A DNA stretch of 64,000 bases from Opitutus terrae PB90-1 (GTDB lineage Bacteria; Verrucomicrobiota; Verrucomicrobiia; Opitutales; Opitutaceae). The position numbers were made by a program, and so were the translations under genes. The DNA is taken from NCBI RefSeq assembly GCF_000019965.1, contig NC_010571.1:62001-126000 (forward strand). Reading direction: 5' to 3'. Below are positions 10,761 through 19,031 of the stretch, in pieces (position 1 is the stretch's first letter; the number at the start of each line of letters is the position of its first letter). Below the pieces are notes generated by a model, which saw nothing but the letters and a program-made list of their open reading frames with translations, was not told the DNA's origin and made no database searches.

Positions 10761-10792
10761 GAAAATGTGTAACACCTGTTACATCGTTTCGT
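10761..10792. promoter_or_regulatory. 32-bp palindromic site, copy 1
   Basis: Reads CGAAA-N3-TGTAACA-CC-TGTTACA-N3-TTTCG, a dyad with two nested half-site pairs. It starts 37 bases after the stop of the secreted duplicated protein. The same layout recurs in copy 2 with different spacer bases, which argues for conserved protein contacts rather than recent copying. No T-run follows, so a terminator is unlikely. Confidence 0.65.
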
Positions 10793-10908
10793 CGGTGCTT
10801 CGATCGCCGCTCCTCTAACTGCATCGAAGGGACCGGCGACAGGTGAGAATTCCCCGCCCTGTGGCAGCAACCTGTTGAACGACGTTACTCCCTCCTGCAC
10901 CGTCCACG

Positions 10909-10940
10909 CGAAACTTTGTAACAGGTGTTACACGTTTTCG
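10909..10940. promoter_or_regulatory. 32-bp palindromic site, copy 2
   Basis: Reads CGAAA-N3-TGTAACA-GG-TGTTACA-N3-TTTCG, and here symmetry extends outward by CG on each side. Its centre is 148 bases from copy 1, close to 14 helical turns, so both would face the same side of the DNA. It lies 55 bases past the end of the RAM-domain gene on the opposite strand. The bound factor is unknown. Confidence 0.65.
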
Positions 10941-10995
10941 CGCGGCAAGACCGCACGATCGGCCGGGCGGGAAGGGGCGAGGACGACTGTCGCGA

Positions 10996-11268
10996 CTAGT
11001 CGACCGAGATCGCGCGGCCACCCTCACGTTTGTCGTAGCTGCGGAAGGCAAACATCGTTTCGCTGTCGACGATCCCATCGGTCTTCAACAACTGGTCCGT
11101 CACGATCGATTCGATTTTGTCGATCTGGTCGCACTTGATCATCACAAGCAGATCGTAGCGACCGGAGATCGAATAGACCTCGGTGATGTCGGGAATCTCC
11201 AGCAGCTTCTCGGCGGTGCCGGTGACTTTGTTGTGGTCGATCTTGAGCAGGACGATTGCGGTGGCCAT
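10996..11268 (-). CDS. Stand-alone RAM (Lrp/AsnC effector-binding) domain protein
   Basis: A 90-residue protein consisting only of the alpha-beta RAM domain that senses amino acids in Lrp/AsnC regulators; the helix-turn-helix half is absent. It begins MATAIVLLKIDHNKV, with the family's VYSISGRYDLLVMIK core and a C-terminal dimer strand DSETMFAFRSYDK. Such proteins form dimers or higher oligomers and may bind amino acids without binding DNA. An upstream in-frame extension of 27 residues shows no HTH and is excluded. Monocistronic. Confidence 0.85.
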   Translation of the reverse strand: MATAIVLLKIDHNKVTGTAEKLLEIPDITEVYSISGRYDLLVMIKCDQIDKIESIVTDQLLKTDGIVDSETMFAFRSYDKREGGRAISVD

Positions 11269-11455
11269 GAGCGCGGGGTTTGCGCGCGAACCTACTCGCG
11301 GTTTGCCTACACACAAGGGGGAAGCGCCGCGTGATTTTTTATCGCCCAAGCGACGCGACCGCTCGGCGGTTGAGTTACGAAAACATCGCGCGACGCACTC
11401 GGGCGCCGGCGAGCTGCGCCCCGACGGCGACGTCGTCGATGAGCACCGCTCGCCT

Positions 11456-13570
11456 TCACGGCTGCGTCGCGCGTTCCGGCAGCGCGAACGCCACCCACGC
11501 GTCGCCGCTCTTCGTGCCCATCTTGCCGCCGCCGCAGGCGATCACTACGAACTGCCGGCCGTTGACCGCATACGTCGCCGGCGTGGCGTAGCCGCCCGCA
11601 GGCAGCTTCACGCGCCAGAGCTCCTGCCCGGTCCGCCGGTCGAACGCGCGAAAATGTTCGTCCTTGCTCGCGCCGATGAACAGCAACCCGCCCGCCGTGA
11701 TCACGGCGCCGCCGTAGTTCTCGGTCCCAGTCGGCGGAATGCCCTGCGCCGTCAGCTCCGGCAGTTCGCCGAGCGGCACGCGCCAGCGATACTCGCCCGT
11801 GTTGAGATCGATCGCGTTCAGCGTGCCCCAAGGCGGCTTCACCGCCGGATACCCGTCGGGATCGAACCAGCGGTTGTAGCCGGTATGCGTGTAAGGCGGT
11901 GTCCCCGCTGGCGGGTTCGCGGCTTCGACCGGCTGCCGTCCTTCACCTTCGCCCAACAGGAAGGACACGAGTGCCTGCCGCTTCGGCTCCTCCAAAAATC
12001 CCCACGGCGGCATGACGTTCCGACCTTTCGTAATCACTTCGAAAATCTGCGCACGCGTGAGTCGCTGCTTCACGTCCACGAGCGAAGGAATGTTCTGCGC
12101 CGCGTTGCCACGCCGGTCCGCGCCGTGACAGCCCGTGCAGTTCTGCAGATAAACCTGCTGCCCGAGCGACGCTCCGCCGCCGGTTTCGATCATCGTGAGC
12201 ACCCAGGGCATCTCGTTGCTGTTCACGTAGAGCACGCCGTCGGGATCGACCGCGGCGCCGCCCCACTCGCCGCCACCATCGAACCCGGGAAAGATGATCG
12301 TGCCCTCGCGGCTCGGCGGTGCGAACCGCGCATGCGCGCGCAGCCGAACGAAACGCTCCAACACCGCCATCCGCGCCGCCGGCGTGCGCTCCGTGATTTC
12401 CTCCGCCGTGAACAACTGCCGCGCATACGGCGCCGGCTTCGTCGGCAGCGGCTGCGTCGGCGACGTGACCTCGCCGGCCAAATCCGAGGTCGGCACCGCG
12501 ATCTCTTCGATCGGAAAGAGTGGCTCACCGGTCTCGCGATGAAACACCCACACGTAGCCCTGCTTCGTGATCTGCGCGACCGCGGGGACGGACCGGCCGT
12601 CGCGCTGTACCGTGACGAGCGTCGGCGGTGCCGGCGGATCGCGATCCCACAAATCATGCCGCACCATCTGATAGTGCCACACCCGCCGCCCGGTCGCGGC
12701 GTCGAGCGCGAGCAGGCAGTTGGAGTAAAGATTGTCGCCGCGCCGATCGCCGCCCCAGAAGTCAAACGCCGCCGAGCCGACCGGACAGAACACGAGTCCG
12801 CGCTCCTCATCGACGGTCATGCCCGCCCACACGTTCACGCCGCCGACCTTGCGCCACGCGTCGGCCGGCCACGTCTCATGTCCCGGCTCGCCAGGCTGCG
12901 GCAGCGTGTGAAACGTCCACACCGGCATTCCCGTGCGCACGTCGAACGCCCGGATGTGCCCCGGCGCGGCCGGTCCCGGACCTTCGCCGACGCGCGTCGA
13001 GAGGATGATCAGGTTGCGGTAGATCACCCCCGGCGTGTTCGCATCGACCTGCATCCCGGTAACGTCCCGGCCCAAGCCGCGCGAAAGATCGATTCGCCCG
13101 CGCTGGCCAAAACTCTCGATCACGCGCCCCGTGCCGGCATCGACCGCGTGCAACCAGCGGCCGGACGCATACAGGATTCTCCGATCGTCGCCGTCCGCCC
13201 AGTAACTCATCCCGCGGTTGACGCCGCTCGTCTCGGGCGGATCGAACCGCCACCGCTCCGCGCCCGTCGCCGCCTCGAGCGCCACCAGCTTCAGCCCGGG
13301 CGTCGTCACGTACACTACACCGTCCACGACCAGCGGATTGCACTGGATCTGCGTGGAATCCGCCCGCGCATCTCCGGCCCGCCAGGTCCAGGCGATCGTC
13401 AGGCTGCGGACGTTCTCCGTCGTGATCTGATCGAGCGTCGAATAGTGGCTCGCCGCCCGGTCGCCGAGATAGCTCGGCCAATCCGCGCCGGCTGCCGCGT
13501 CGACGCGTCCAGCCATCACCAGAAAACCGCCAGCCAGCGCGCCGCGCCAAAGGGGGGAAAGGGTAACCAT
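11456..13570 (-). CDS. PQQ-dependent dehydrogenase with inserted cytochrome c domain
   Basis: A 704-residue exported quinoprotein. The signal peptide covers about residues 1-27 of MVTLSPLWRGALAGGFLVMA. The beta-propeller shows repeated PQQ blades such as ALEAATGAERWRFD and AFDVRTGMPVWTFH, and the closing blades contain AVITAGGLLFIGASKDE as in quinoprotein glucose dehydrogenases. Between propeller blades sits a c-type cytochrome, Cys478-x-x-Cys481-His482 (CTGCH), with a likely Met ligand in MPPWGF. Electrons could pass from PQQ to heme within one chain and then to the respiratory system. Substrate (sugar or alcohol) is not determinable. The 48 bases upstream of the start are not coding. Confidence 0.88.
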   Translation of the reverse strand: MVTLSPLWRGALAGGFLVMAGRVDAAAGADWPSYLGDRAASHYSTLDQITTENVRSLTIAWTWRAGDARADSTQIQCNPLVVDGVVYVTTPGLKLVALEAATGAERWRFDPPETSGVNRGMSYWADGDDRRILYASGRWLHAVDAGTGRVIESFGQRGRIDLSRGLGRDVTGMQVDANTPGVIYRNLIILSTRVGEGPGPAAPGHIRAFDVRTGMPVWTFHTLPQPGEPGHETWPADAWRKVGGVNVWAGMTVDEERGLVFCPVGSAAFDFWGGDRRGDNLYSNCLLALDAATGRRVWHYQMVRHDLWDRDPPAPPTLVTVQRDGRSVPAVAQITKQGYVWVFHRETGEPLFPIEEIAVPTSDLAGEVTSPTQPLPTKPAPYARQLFTAEEITERTPAARMAVLERFVRLRAHARFAPPSREGTIIFPGFDGGGEWGGAAVDPDGVLYVNSNEMPWVLTMIETGGGASLGQQVYLQNCTGCHGADRRGNAAQNIPSLVDVKQRLTRAQIFEVITKGRNVMPPWGFLEEPKRQALVSFLLGEGEGRQPVEAANPPAGTPPYTHTGYNRWFDPDGYPAVKPPWGTLNAIDLNTGEYRWRVPLGELPELTAQGIPPTGTENYGGAVITAGGLLFIGASKDEHFRAFDRRTGQELWRVKLPAGGYATPATYAVNGRQFVVIACGGGKMGTKSGDAWVAFALPERATQP

Positions 13571-13805
13571 CCGCCGAAGTGGAACCGAAGGCGGTGCGGT
13601 TGCCAAGTTCCGGCTGTGAGGCGCACGCGCCGCAGCCGACGAATCGCGGGCGCTGGTTGCCCACACCACCGCGCGCACGTGAATCGGCGCCGGCCGCGGT
13701 CTCTCCCCGCGCAGTCGAATCCGTGGGGACGCGACCGACTCGATCACGGCGGAGTCCGGAATTGCCCGCGGCGTATCGGGAGACCCGCCCTCGATGAGGT
13801 TGTGA

Positions 13806-13838
13806 ACAAAAACAGCCGGCCACCGAAATGGCCGGCTG
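13806..13838 (-). terminator. Rho-independent terminator for the BON lipoprotein gene
   Basis: On the minus strand a 10-bp stem (CAGCCGGCCA pairing with TGGCCGGCTG, loop of six) is followed by a T-rich tract. It lies about 30 bases past the stop of the BON-domain gene and upstream of the quinoprotein gene, insulating the two. Confidence 0.85.
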
Positions 13839-13868
13839 CGAAATTCAGAGGGACGAACGGCGGGGCGC

Positions 13869-14201
13869 TTATTCGGCGGCGGCCTTGACTGAGATGTTGT
13901 TGGTCACGGCGGTGACTCCGTTCACGCCGCGGGCGATCTGCTCGGCGCGGGCCTTCTGTTCGGCGGTGTCGACGAAGCCGCTCAGCTGAACGTTGCCCTT
14001 GAACGTGGTGACGTCGACCTGCATGGCGCGGACGACTTCGTCGCGCACCATCGCGGTCTTCACCTTCGTGGTGATCGCCGCGTCATCGACGTATTCTCCA
14101 GTGCTTTGTTGGGTGGCGGTGCCGGCACAGCCGGTCGACAGGGAGAGGACTCCACCTGTCAGCAGCGCGAGTAGCGCGGTAATTTTGAGTGAGGTTTTCA
14201 T
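13869..14201 (-). CDS. BON-domain lipoprotein (OsmY-like)
   Basis: A 110-residue lipoprotein: a signal sequence MKTSLKITALLALL is followed by a lipobox LSTGC with lipidated Cys25. The rest is a single BON domain (DDAAITTKVKTAMVRDEVVR, then VTTFKGNVQLSGFVDTAEQ and a closing GVTAVTNNISV strand). BON domains bind phospholipid surfaces, and family members such as OsmY and DolP support envelope integrity under stress. It stands alone, with its own terminator. Confidence 0.9.
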   Translation of the reverse strand: MKTSLKITALLALLTGGVLSLSTGCAGTATQQSTGEYVDDAAITTKVKTAMVRDEVVRAMQVDVTTFKGNVQLSGFVDTAEQKARAEQIARGVNGVTAVTNNISVKAAAE

Positions 14202-14436
14202 AGGCGTCCCGGCTTAGTATCGCGAGCCCGAGCACAGTTCGCCGCGCCACCCATTTTTCCGCGCGCGGCGCCCGGCTCAGTCGTCCCGTCCCTCGGCGCA
14301 CGGCACTTCTCTGCGGAAGCTCTCAGGTTTGACCTGATAGACGGTCGGGAATTTTTTCGCAGCTTTTTGAAAGAACTGTCGCGTGCAAAGCCGAGTCTGC
14401 TGTGCGAGCATTTTGCCGACGCAAGATCCCGCCCAC

Positions 14437-14850
14437 ATGCTTCAGCCCGAGCTCGACTCACCGAAGAAATCGCTCCGCATCCTCTACGCGGACGACATGC
14501 GTGAACTGCGCGAAGTCGCACGCATCGCCCTGACCCGCGATGGCCACACCGTCGAATGCGTGGGCGACGGCCAGCAGGCGCTCGAGCTGCTCGCGGCGAA
14601 TCCCGACGGCTACGATCTCGTGATCACCGATCATCACATGCCGCACGTCAACGGCATCGAGCTGGTCACCCAGCTGCGCGAGATGCCGTATCACGGCAAG
14701 GTGCTGATCTTCTGCTCCGAGCTCAGCTCCGCGGTCAACGAGACTTACCAGCGGCTCAAGGTGGATCGGATCCTGTACAAGCCCGTGTTCCCGTCCGAGC
14801 TGCGCCAGGTGCTGGTAGATCTCTTCCAGCCAGTGTCCTGTTCGACCTGA
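14437..14850 (+). CDS. Single-domain response regulator (CheY-like)
   Basis: A 137-residue receiver domain with no output domain. The acidic pocket is YADD (Asp19-Asp20), the phospho-acceptor is Asp65 in VITDHHMP, and the conserved lysine is in LYKPV. It could serve as a phosphotransfer intermediate or act by protein contact. No kinase gene is adjacent; the nearest are the LytS pair 3 kb away and the hybrid kinase at 49568. I start at MLQPELDSPKK; an earlier in-frame codon gives only unstructured residues. Confidence 0.88.
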   Translation: MLQPELDSPKKSLRILYADDMRELREVARIALTRDGHTVECVGDGQQALELLAANPDGYDLVITDHHMPHVNGIELVTQLREMPYHGKVLIFCSELSSAVNETYQRLKVDRILYKPVFPSELRQVLVDLFQPVSCST

Positions 14851-14878
14851 GCCACCCGATCTTGGTTGGTTTTCGGAA

Positions 14879-14905
14879 GGGCGCCGAGCGGGCGCCTTTT
14901 TTTTT
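14879..14905 (+). terminator. Rho-independent terminator for the receiver gene
   Basis: A GC-rich stem (GGCGCC with GGCGCC, four-to-five-base loop) is followed by nine T residues, 30 bases after the response-regulator stop. Its form is strong and strand-specific. Confidence 0.9.
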
Positions 14906-14958
14906 GCACGCCTTCGCGGCGATCGACCCGTTCGGCCGACCGCCGCGTGGCGGGAAAC

Positions 14959-16119
14959 TCACGCCGCCGGGTCGAGCACGACCTTGATGCAGCCGTCGCG
15001 TTTTTCCGCGAAGGTCTCATACATCTCGGGCGCGCGCGACAGCGGTACGCGATGCGTGATCACGAAGGACGGATCGATCTTCTTCTCTTCCACGAGTCGT
15101 AGCAGGTCGGGCATGTAGCGCTGCACATGAGTCTGGCCCATCTTGAGCGTCACGCCTTTGTTGAAGACCGCGCCGAACGGCACCTTGTCGATGAACCCGC
15201 CGTAGACGCCGGGGATCGACAGCACGCCACCCTTGCGCACCGCCCGCATCGCCTGCCGCAGCGCATACGGCCGGTCCGTCTCGAGCTTCAATGACTGTTT
15301 CACGTCGTCGTAGATCGAGCCGTGCGCCTCCATGCCGACGGCGTCGATCGCCGCGTCGGGTCCGCGCCCCCCGGTGAGATCGCGCAGCTTTTCGAGCACG
15401 TCTTCGTTGTCGTTGATCGGGATCGCGCCGGCCGCCTCCGCCATCGCCAGCCGTTCAGGGACGTTGTCGATCGCATACACCTTGGCGGCCCCCATCAGCA
15501 GCGCGCTGCGGATCGCGAATTGGCCCACCGGCCCGCAACCCCACACCGCCACCACCGTCTGCCCCGGCTGGATGTCGCAGTTTTCCGCCGCCATGTAGCC
15601 GGTCGGAAAAATGTCGGAGATGAACAACACCTGCTCGTCGGTGAGGTCGTTCTCGATTTTCAACGGCCCCACGTCGGCAAACGGCACGCGCGCATACTGC
15701 GCCTGCCCGCCGGCATAGCCACCGGTCAGGTGCGAATAGCCATAGAGCCCCGCCGCGCTGTAGCCCAACAGCTTCTCGGCCATCCACGCGTTCGGATTGG
15801 TGTTGTCGCAAAGTGACCACTGCTGCCGCGCGCAATGCGCACAGCCGCCACACGAAATCGTGAACGGCACCACCACGCGATCGCCCACCTTCAGCTTCGC
15901 CACGCGCGGCCCGACCTCCACCACCTCGCCCATGAATTCGTGGCCGAGAATGTCGCCTTTCTCGAGGGTCGGCATGTAGCCATCGTAGAGGTGCAGGTCG
16001 GAGCCGCAGATCGCCGTCGAGGTGATGCGCACGATGCAATCGCGCGGGTTCAGGATTTTCGGATCATCGACCTCCTGCACCTCCATCTTTTTTTTGCCCA
16101 TCCAGCAGACGGCCTTCAT
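14959..16119 (-). CDS. Zinc-dependent alcohol dehydrogenase (MDR family)
   Basis: A 386-residue medium-chain dehydrogenase. Catalytic zinc ligands are in CGSDLHLY and GHEFMGEV; the structural zinc site is [15 protein letters not shown]; the NAD(P)-binding turn is [14 protein letters not shown]. The N-terminal [20 protein letters not shown] and the insertion before the zinc loop resemble the glutathione-independent formaldehyde dehydrogenase-like subgroup of oxidoreductases. Its ATG overlaps the TGA of the preceding SRPBCC gene (ATGA), so the two are translationally coupled. Substrate unknown. Confidence 0.9.
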   Translation of the reverse strand: MKAVCWMGKKKMEVQEVDDPKILNPRDCIVRITSTAICGSDLHLYDGYMPTLEKGDILGHEFMGEVVEVGPRVAKLKVGDRVVVPFTISCGGCAHCARQQWSLCDNTNPNAWMAEKLLGYSAAGLYGYSHLTGGYAGGQAQYARVPFADVGPLKIENDLTDEQVLFISDIFPTGYMAAENCDIQPGQTVVAVWGCGPVGQFAIRSALLMGAAKVYAIDNVPERLAMAEAAGAIPINDNEDVLEKLRDLTGGRGPDAAIDAVGMEAHGSIYDDVKQSLKLETDRPYALRQAMRAVRKGGVLSIPGVYGGFIDKVPFGAVFNKGVTLKMGQTHVQRYMPDLLRLVEEKKIDPSFVITHRVPLSRAPEMYETFAEKRDGCIKVVLDPAA

Positions 16120-16712
16120 GACTGGCCTTTCTGCTTCGCGCTGCGCTGCGGTTCGCCGACGGATTGTCCCTCGATGGTCGGAATCTCCCCGGCCTCCATC
16201 AATGCCTTGAACCGGCGCAACGCCTCGGCGACCTGTTGCTCCGGCTCCTCGCCGGTGAGCTTGGCCACCCATGCGGCCAGCTTGCCGCCGGGCGGATCGT
16301 ATTCGAGCTGCACGCGGACTTCCGTACCTTCGTCACCCGGCGCGCGCTCGAAGCGCACGCTGCCCGCGTTGCGGATTTCGGCGCCATCCTTGGATCGCCA
16401 TGCGATCAGCCGGTCCGGCGCGTCGTTGATGATCACCGCGTCCCACTCCACCATCCGGTCGCCCGGGGCGCTGACCGCCCAATGCGATTCCGTGTCCGAA
16501 AGGCGCGTGATCGCCACGGGATGCTTGATGATGCGCGTGAGGTTTTCGAGCGAGCGCCAGAACTGGTAGAGTTCGGCGGCCGGGCGGCGGATGGTGCACG
16601 CTCGCACCACCTTGACGCCATGATTGCCGGGAACGGCAATCTTGGCCCGGGGTTTATCGACAAGTTCAGACCGATCAGCCGTTTGCTGCCGGGTCGCAGG
16701 AGATGTGGCCAT
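16116..16712 (-). CDS. SRPBCC-family protein (START-like lipid/ligand binder)
   Basis: A 198-residue soluble protein. After about 35 polar residues, a START/Bet v 1-like fold runs from about residue 36 ([24 protein letters not shown]) through [23 protein letters not shown] to a long C-terminal helix ([23 protein letters not shown]). This is the Coq10/polyketide-cyclase-like pattern found in many hydrophobic-ligand proteins. Its stop overlaps the alcohol dehydrogenase start by four bases, which suggests a joint role, for example handling a hydrophobic carbonyl substrate; that is inference. Confidence 0.82.
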   Translation of the reverse strand: MATSPATRQQTADRSELVDKPRAKIAVPGNHGVKVVRACTIRRPAAELYQFWRSLENLTRIIKHPVAITRLSDTESHWAVSAPGDRMVEWDAVIINDAPDRLIAWRSKDGAEIRNAGSVRFERAPGDEGTEVRVQLEYDPPGGKLAAWVAKLTGEEPEQQVAEALRRFKALMEAGEIPTIEGQSVGEPQRSAKQKGQS

Positions 16713-16841
16713 GCGGCAATCTAGTCACCGCGCATCGCGCCTGCCATCAGGCGGCCTCCCGCTGCAACCATGGGCCGATTGAAACCTCGCGCGCCAATGA
16801 TTGCCGCAACCCGCGCGGTCGCCGCGCTCACGACGCCGCGC

Positions 16842-17648
16842 TCACTTCACCAGCGCGGCGATCCGCGCGTGATATCCACGGCTCAACTTCAGCTTGGTCC
16901 CGTCGCGCAGGATCACCGCATACTCGCCGGCGAACGACGGGCTGAGCTTTTGCAGCCGGTCGAGATTCACGATCGCCGAACGATGGATCCGCACGAACTG
17001 CTGCGGATCCAGCCGCGCCTCCAGCTGCGTCATCGTCTCGCGCATCAAATAACCACGACTGCCGGCGTGAAACTTCACGTAGTCGCCCTCCGCCTCGATC
17101 CAGTCGATCTCGTCCGGCTTGAGAAAAAGGATCTCCCCCGCCGTCTTCACGACCACCCGCCCGGACGCCGCCGCGGAACGCCGCGCCGTCGCGAGCTCGC
17201 GCACGAGTTGGTGCCAGCGCGCGCTTTCCGCCTCGCCCCGCCGCTGCCGCACCGCGCCCTTCGCCCGTTCCAGCGCCGCGCGGAAGCGCGCGTCATCGTA
17301 GGGCTTCAGCAGGTAATCGATCGCGTTCACCTCGAACGCGCGCAACGCGTGTTCGTCGTAGGCGGTGACGAACACGATCACCGGCGCCGCCGCCACGCCC
17401 ACCTGCGCGAGCGTTTCGAAGCCGTCGCCGCCCGGCATCTGCACGTCCAGAAAGGCGAGCGCCGGCCGTTCGCGCTCGATCAGCGTCACCGCCTCCGCGC
17501 CGGTCCCCGCCTCACCGACGAGCTCGATCTCCGGATCCTGCGCGAGCAGCAGCCGCACGCCGCGGCGCGCCGCCGGTTCGTCGTCGACAATGATCGTGCG
17601 AATTCGGGCCGGCTCCGGGACGGTTCGCGAGGACGCGGGAATTTTCAT
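16842..17648 (-). CDS. LytTR-family response regulator
   Basis: A 268-residue two-domain regulator. The receiver has Asp22-Asp23, phospho-acceptor Asp68 in FLDVQMPGGDG and the lysine in LLKPYDD. The C-terminal LytTR DNA-binding domain begins about residue 165 and has the conserved EAEGDYVKFHAGSRGYLMRETM segment and the FVRIHRSAIVNLDRL motif. It lies directly downstream of the LytS-type kinase on the same strand, forming a two-component system. A start 36 bases upstream (MPERSHPP) is equally open; neither has a clear Shine-Dalgarno. Confidence 0.9.
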   Translation of the reverse strand: MKIPASSRTVPEPARIRTIIVDDEPAARRGVRLLLAQDPEIELVGEAGTGAEAVTLIERERPALAFLDVQMPGGDGFETLAQVGVAAAPVIVFVTAYDEHALRAFEVNAIDYLLKPYDDARFRAALERAKGAVRQRRGEAESARWHQLVRELATARRSAAASGRVVVKTAGEILFLKPDEIDWIEAEGDYVKFHAGSRGYLMRETMTQLEARLDPQQFVRIHRSAIVNLDRLQKLSPSFAGEYAVILRDGTKLKLSRGYHARIAALVK

Positions 17649-17834
17649 GGCGGGGCGAGCGGGAGGATGACTGCGTTCTGGCATAACGCCGGAAAAAAGA
17701 AAACTCCCCTGTCGTGGCCGGGCTCTGGCCCTGCACGCGACAGTTTACGTGCGGTTTTCTGACGTTGTCGGAACGGCCTTACGCCGCGATCATCGGCTCC
17801 GTCATGTTCCGGTCGCGCATAAAGCGGCTGGCTC

Positions 17835-18935
17835 TCAGCTCTGGACTCTGAGCTCTCCGCTATCGGCGCGATACGGCAGCACCACCTGCACGCAGACGCC
17901 CCGGCCCGGGCGCGTCTGGAGCGACAGCTGCGCCCGCGCACCGTAGAGCCGCGCCAGCCGTTCGCGGGTGTTGCACAATCCCACGCCCTCCTTCGCGCGC
18001 ATCCGTCCGTCCGGCAGCCCGGGCCCGTCGTCGCGCACTTCGAGCAGCAGATCTGCGCCGCTGCGCCGGGCCGCGATTTCCAACCGTCCCGGCCCGCTCT
18101 TCGGCGCGATGCCGTGCACGATGGCGTTCTCCACCAGCGGCTGCAGCAACAGGTGCGGGATCCGCGCGCTGCGCACCTCGGGCGCGATGTCCTGCTGCAC
18201 CGTCAGCCGGTCCGAGAACCGCACCTTCTGAATCTCGACGTAGTGGTCGATGAACTCCAGCTCCTGCTGCAGCGTCACCTCCGCCACGCCGCGTTGATCG
18301 AGCGACAGCCGCAGCAGCGCGCTGAGCCGCGCGATCAGATTCACCGCGTCCTCGCTCCGCCGCTCACGCACGAGCACCGCGATCGTGTTCAGCGTGTTGA
18401 ACAGAAAGTGTGGGTGCAGCTGCTGCCGCAGCGCCTGCAACTCGGTCTCCACCAGCCGGGTCTCGAGCTGCGATGCCTTCAGCTCTTCGTCCTTGTAGCG
18501 CTGGTGATACTCGAGTCCGTAGCCAAACGCGATCACCGCCCAGTAATACGTCATGTCGATGATGTTGCGGCCATAAAAATTCTGCAGCGCCATCCGCCAG
18601 AATCCCTCGGGCCACGTCGGCTCGAACCACAGCGTGTAAGCCCACATGCGGCCGAGGTAGAACACCGCCATCACGCCAAAACTGACGGCGAGATGAAAAC
18701 TCATCCCGCCGGCCCACGTGCCGCGCGCCAGCGGCACGAGCTCGCGCAGCCGCAGAATCAGTGGCACCAACGCCGCCCACATCGCCGCGCGGCCGAACTG
18801 CGGAATCGCAATATCGATCAAATCCGCGGCGCCGTGCGTCGCGCGCGTGTTGAAATACACCTCCAGCGTGAGCACCGCGCCGACCAACACCGCCCCCGCC
18901 ACCAGCAGCGCGATCTGGGCCCAGCGAGCGTTCAT
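17835..18935 (-). CDS. LytS/YehU-type sensor histidine kinase
   Basis: A 366-residue kinase with four predicted membrane helices in residues 7-140 and little extracytoplasmic sequence, suggesting sensing within the membrane. The His-kinase block is LRQQLHPHFLFNTLN, with probable phospho-His176, followed by QPLVENAIVHGI (N-box) and DDGPGLPDG (G-box). Partner of the LytTR regulator 186 bases downstream. I use the ATG at MNARWAQ; a GTG 36 bases earlier is possible. The last residues (GELRVQS) are encoded by a GAGCTCAGAG-type repeat like those in the Gld-type operon. Confidence 0.9.
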   Translation of the reverse strand: MNARWAQIALLVAGAVLVGAVLTLEVYFNTRATHGAADLIDIAIPQFGRAAMWAALVPLILRLRELVPLARGTWAGGMSFHLAVSFGVMAVFYLGRMWAYTLWFEPTWPEGFWRMALQNFYGRNIIDMTYYWAVIAFGYGLEYHQRYKDEELKASQLETRLVETELQALRQQLHPHFLFNTLNTIAVLVRERRSEDAVNLIARLSALLRLSLDQRGVAEVTLQQELEFIDHYVEIQKVRFSDRLTVQQDIAPEVRSARIPHLLLQPLVENAIVHGIAPKSGPGRLEIAARRSGADLLLEVRDDGPGLPDGRMRAKEGVGLCNTRERLARLYGARAQLSLQTRPGRGVCVQVVLPYRADSGELRVQS

Positions 18936-19031
18936 GCTTGCAGCGGTTTTCGCCACGGGCCGCGCTGACACAAGCGTATAACACCGCCGCCCCTTCGGGC
19001 GCCTGTCACCTTCGGATCGTGGTGACGCCGC

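Noticed and set aside
10769-10784. TGTAACACCTGTTACA as a chromosomal parS (ParB) site
   Set aside because: It differs from the conserved TGTTTCACGTGAAACA at five of sixteen positions, including the central CG, and parS sites normally cluster near parAB, which is not here.
10909-10940. Dyad as a replication terminus (Ter) or a transcription terminator
   Set aside because: Tus-type Ter sites are asymmetric and restricted to enterobacteria; no T-run follows either dyad, so a rho-independent terminator does not fit.
11183-13888. A 901-codon open frame antisense to the quinoprotein dehydrogenase
   Set aside because: No recognisable domain, extreme Arg/His/Pro content, and it mirrors the codon structure of the real gene.
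14320-14380. TTGACC and TTGAAA as -35 boxes of a promoter for the receiver gene
   Set aside because: No acceptable -10 hexamer lies at 16-18 bases from either, and promoter consensus for this phylum is not known to me.
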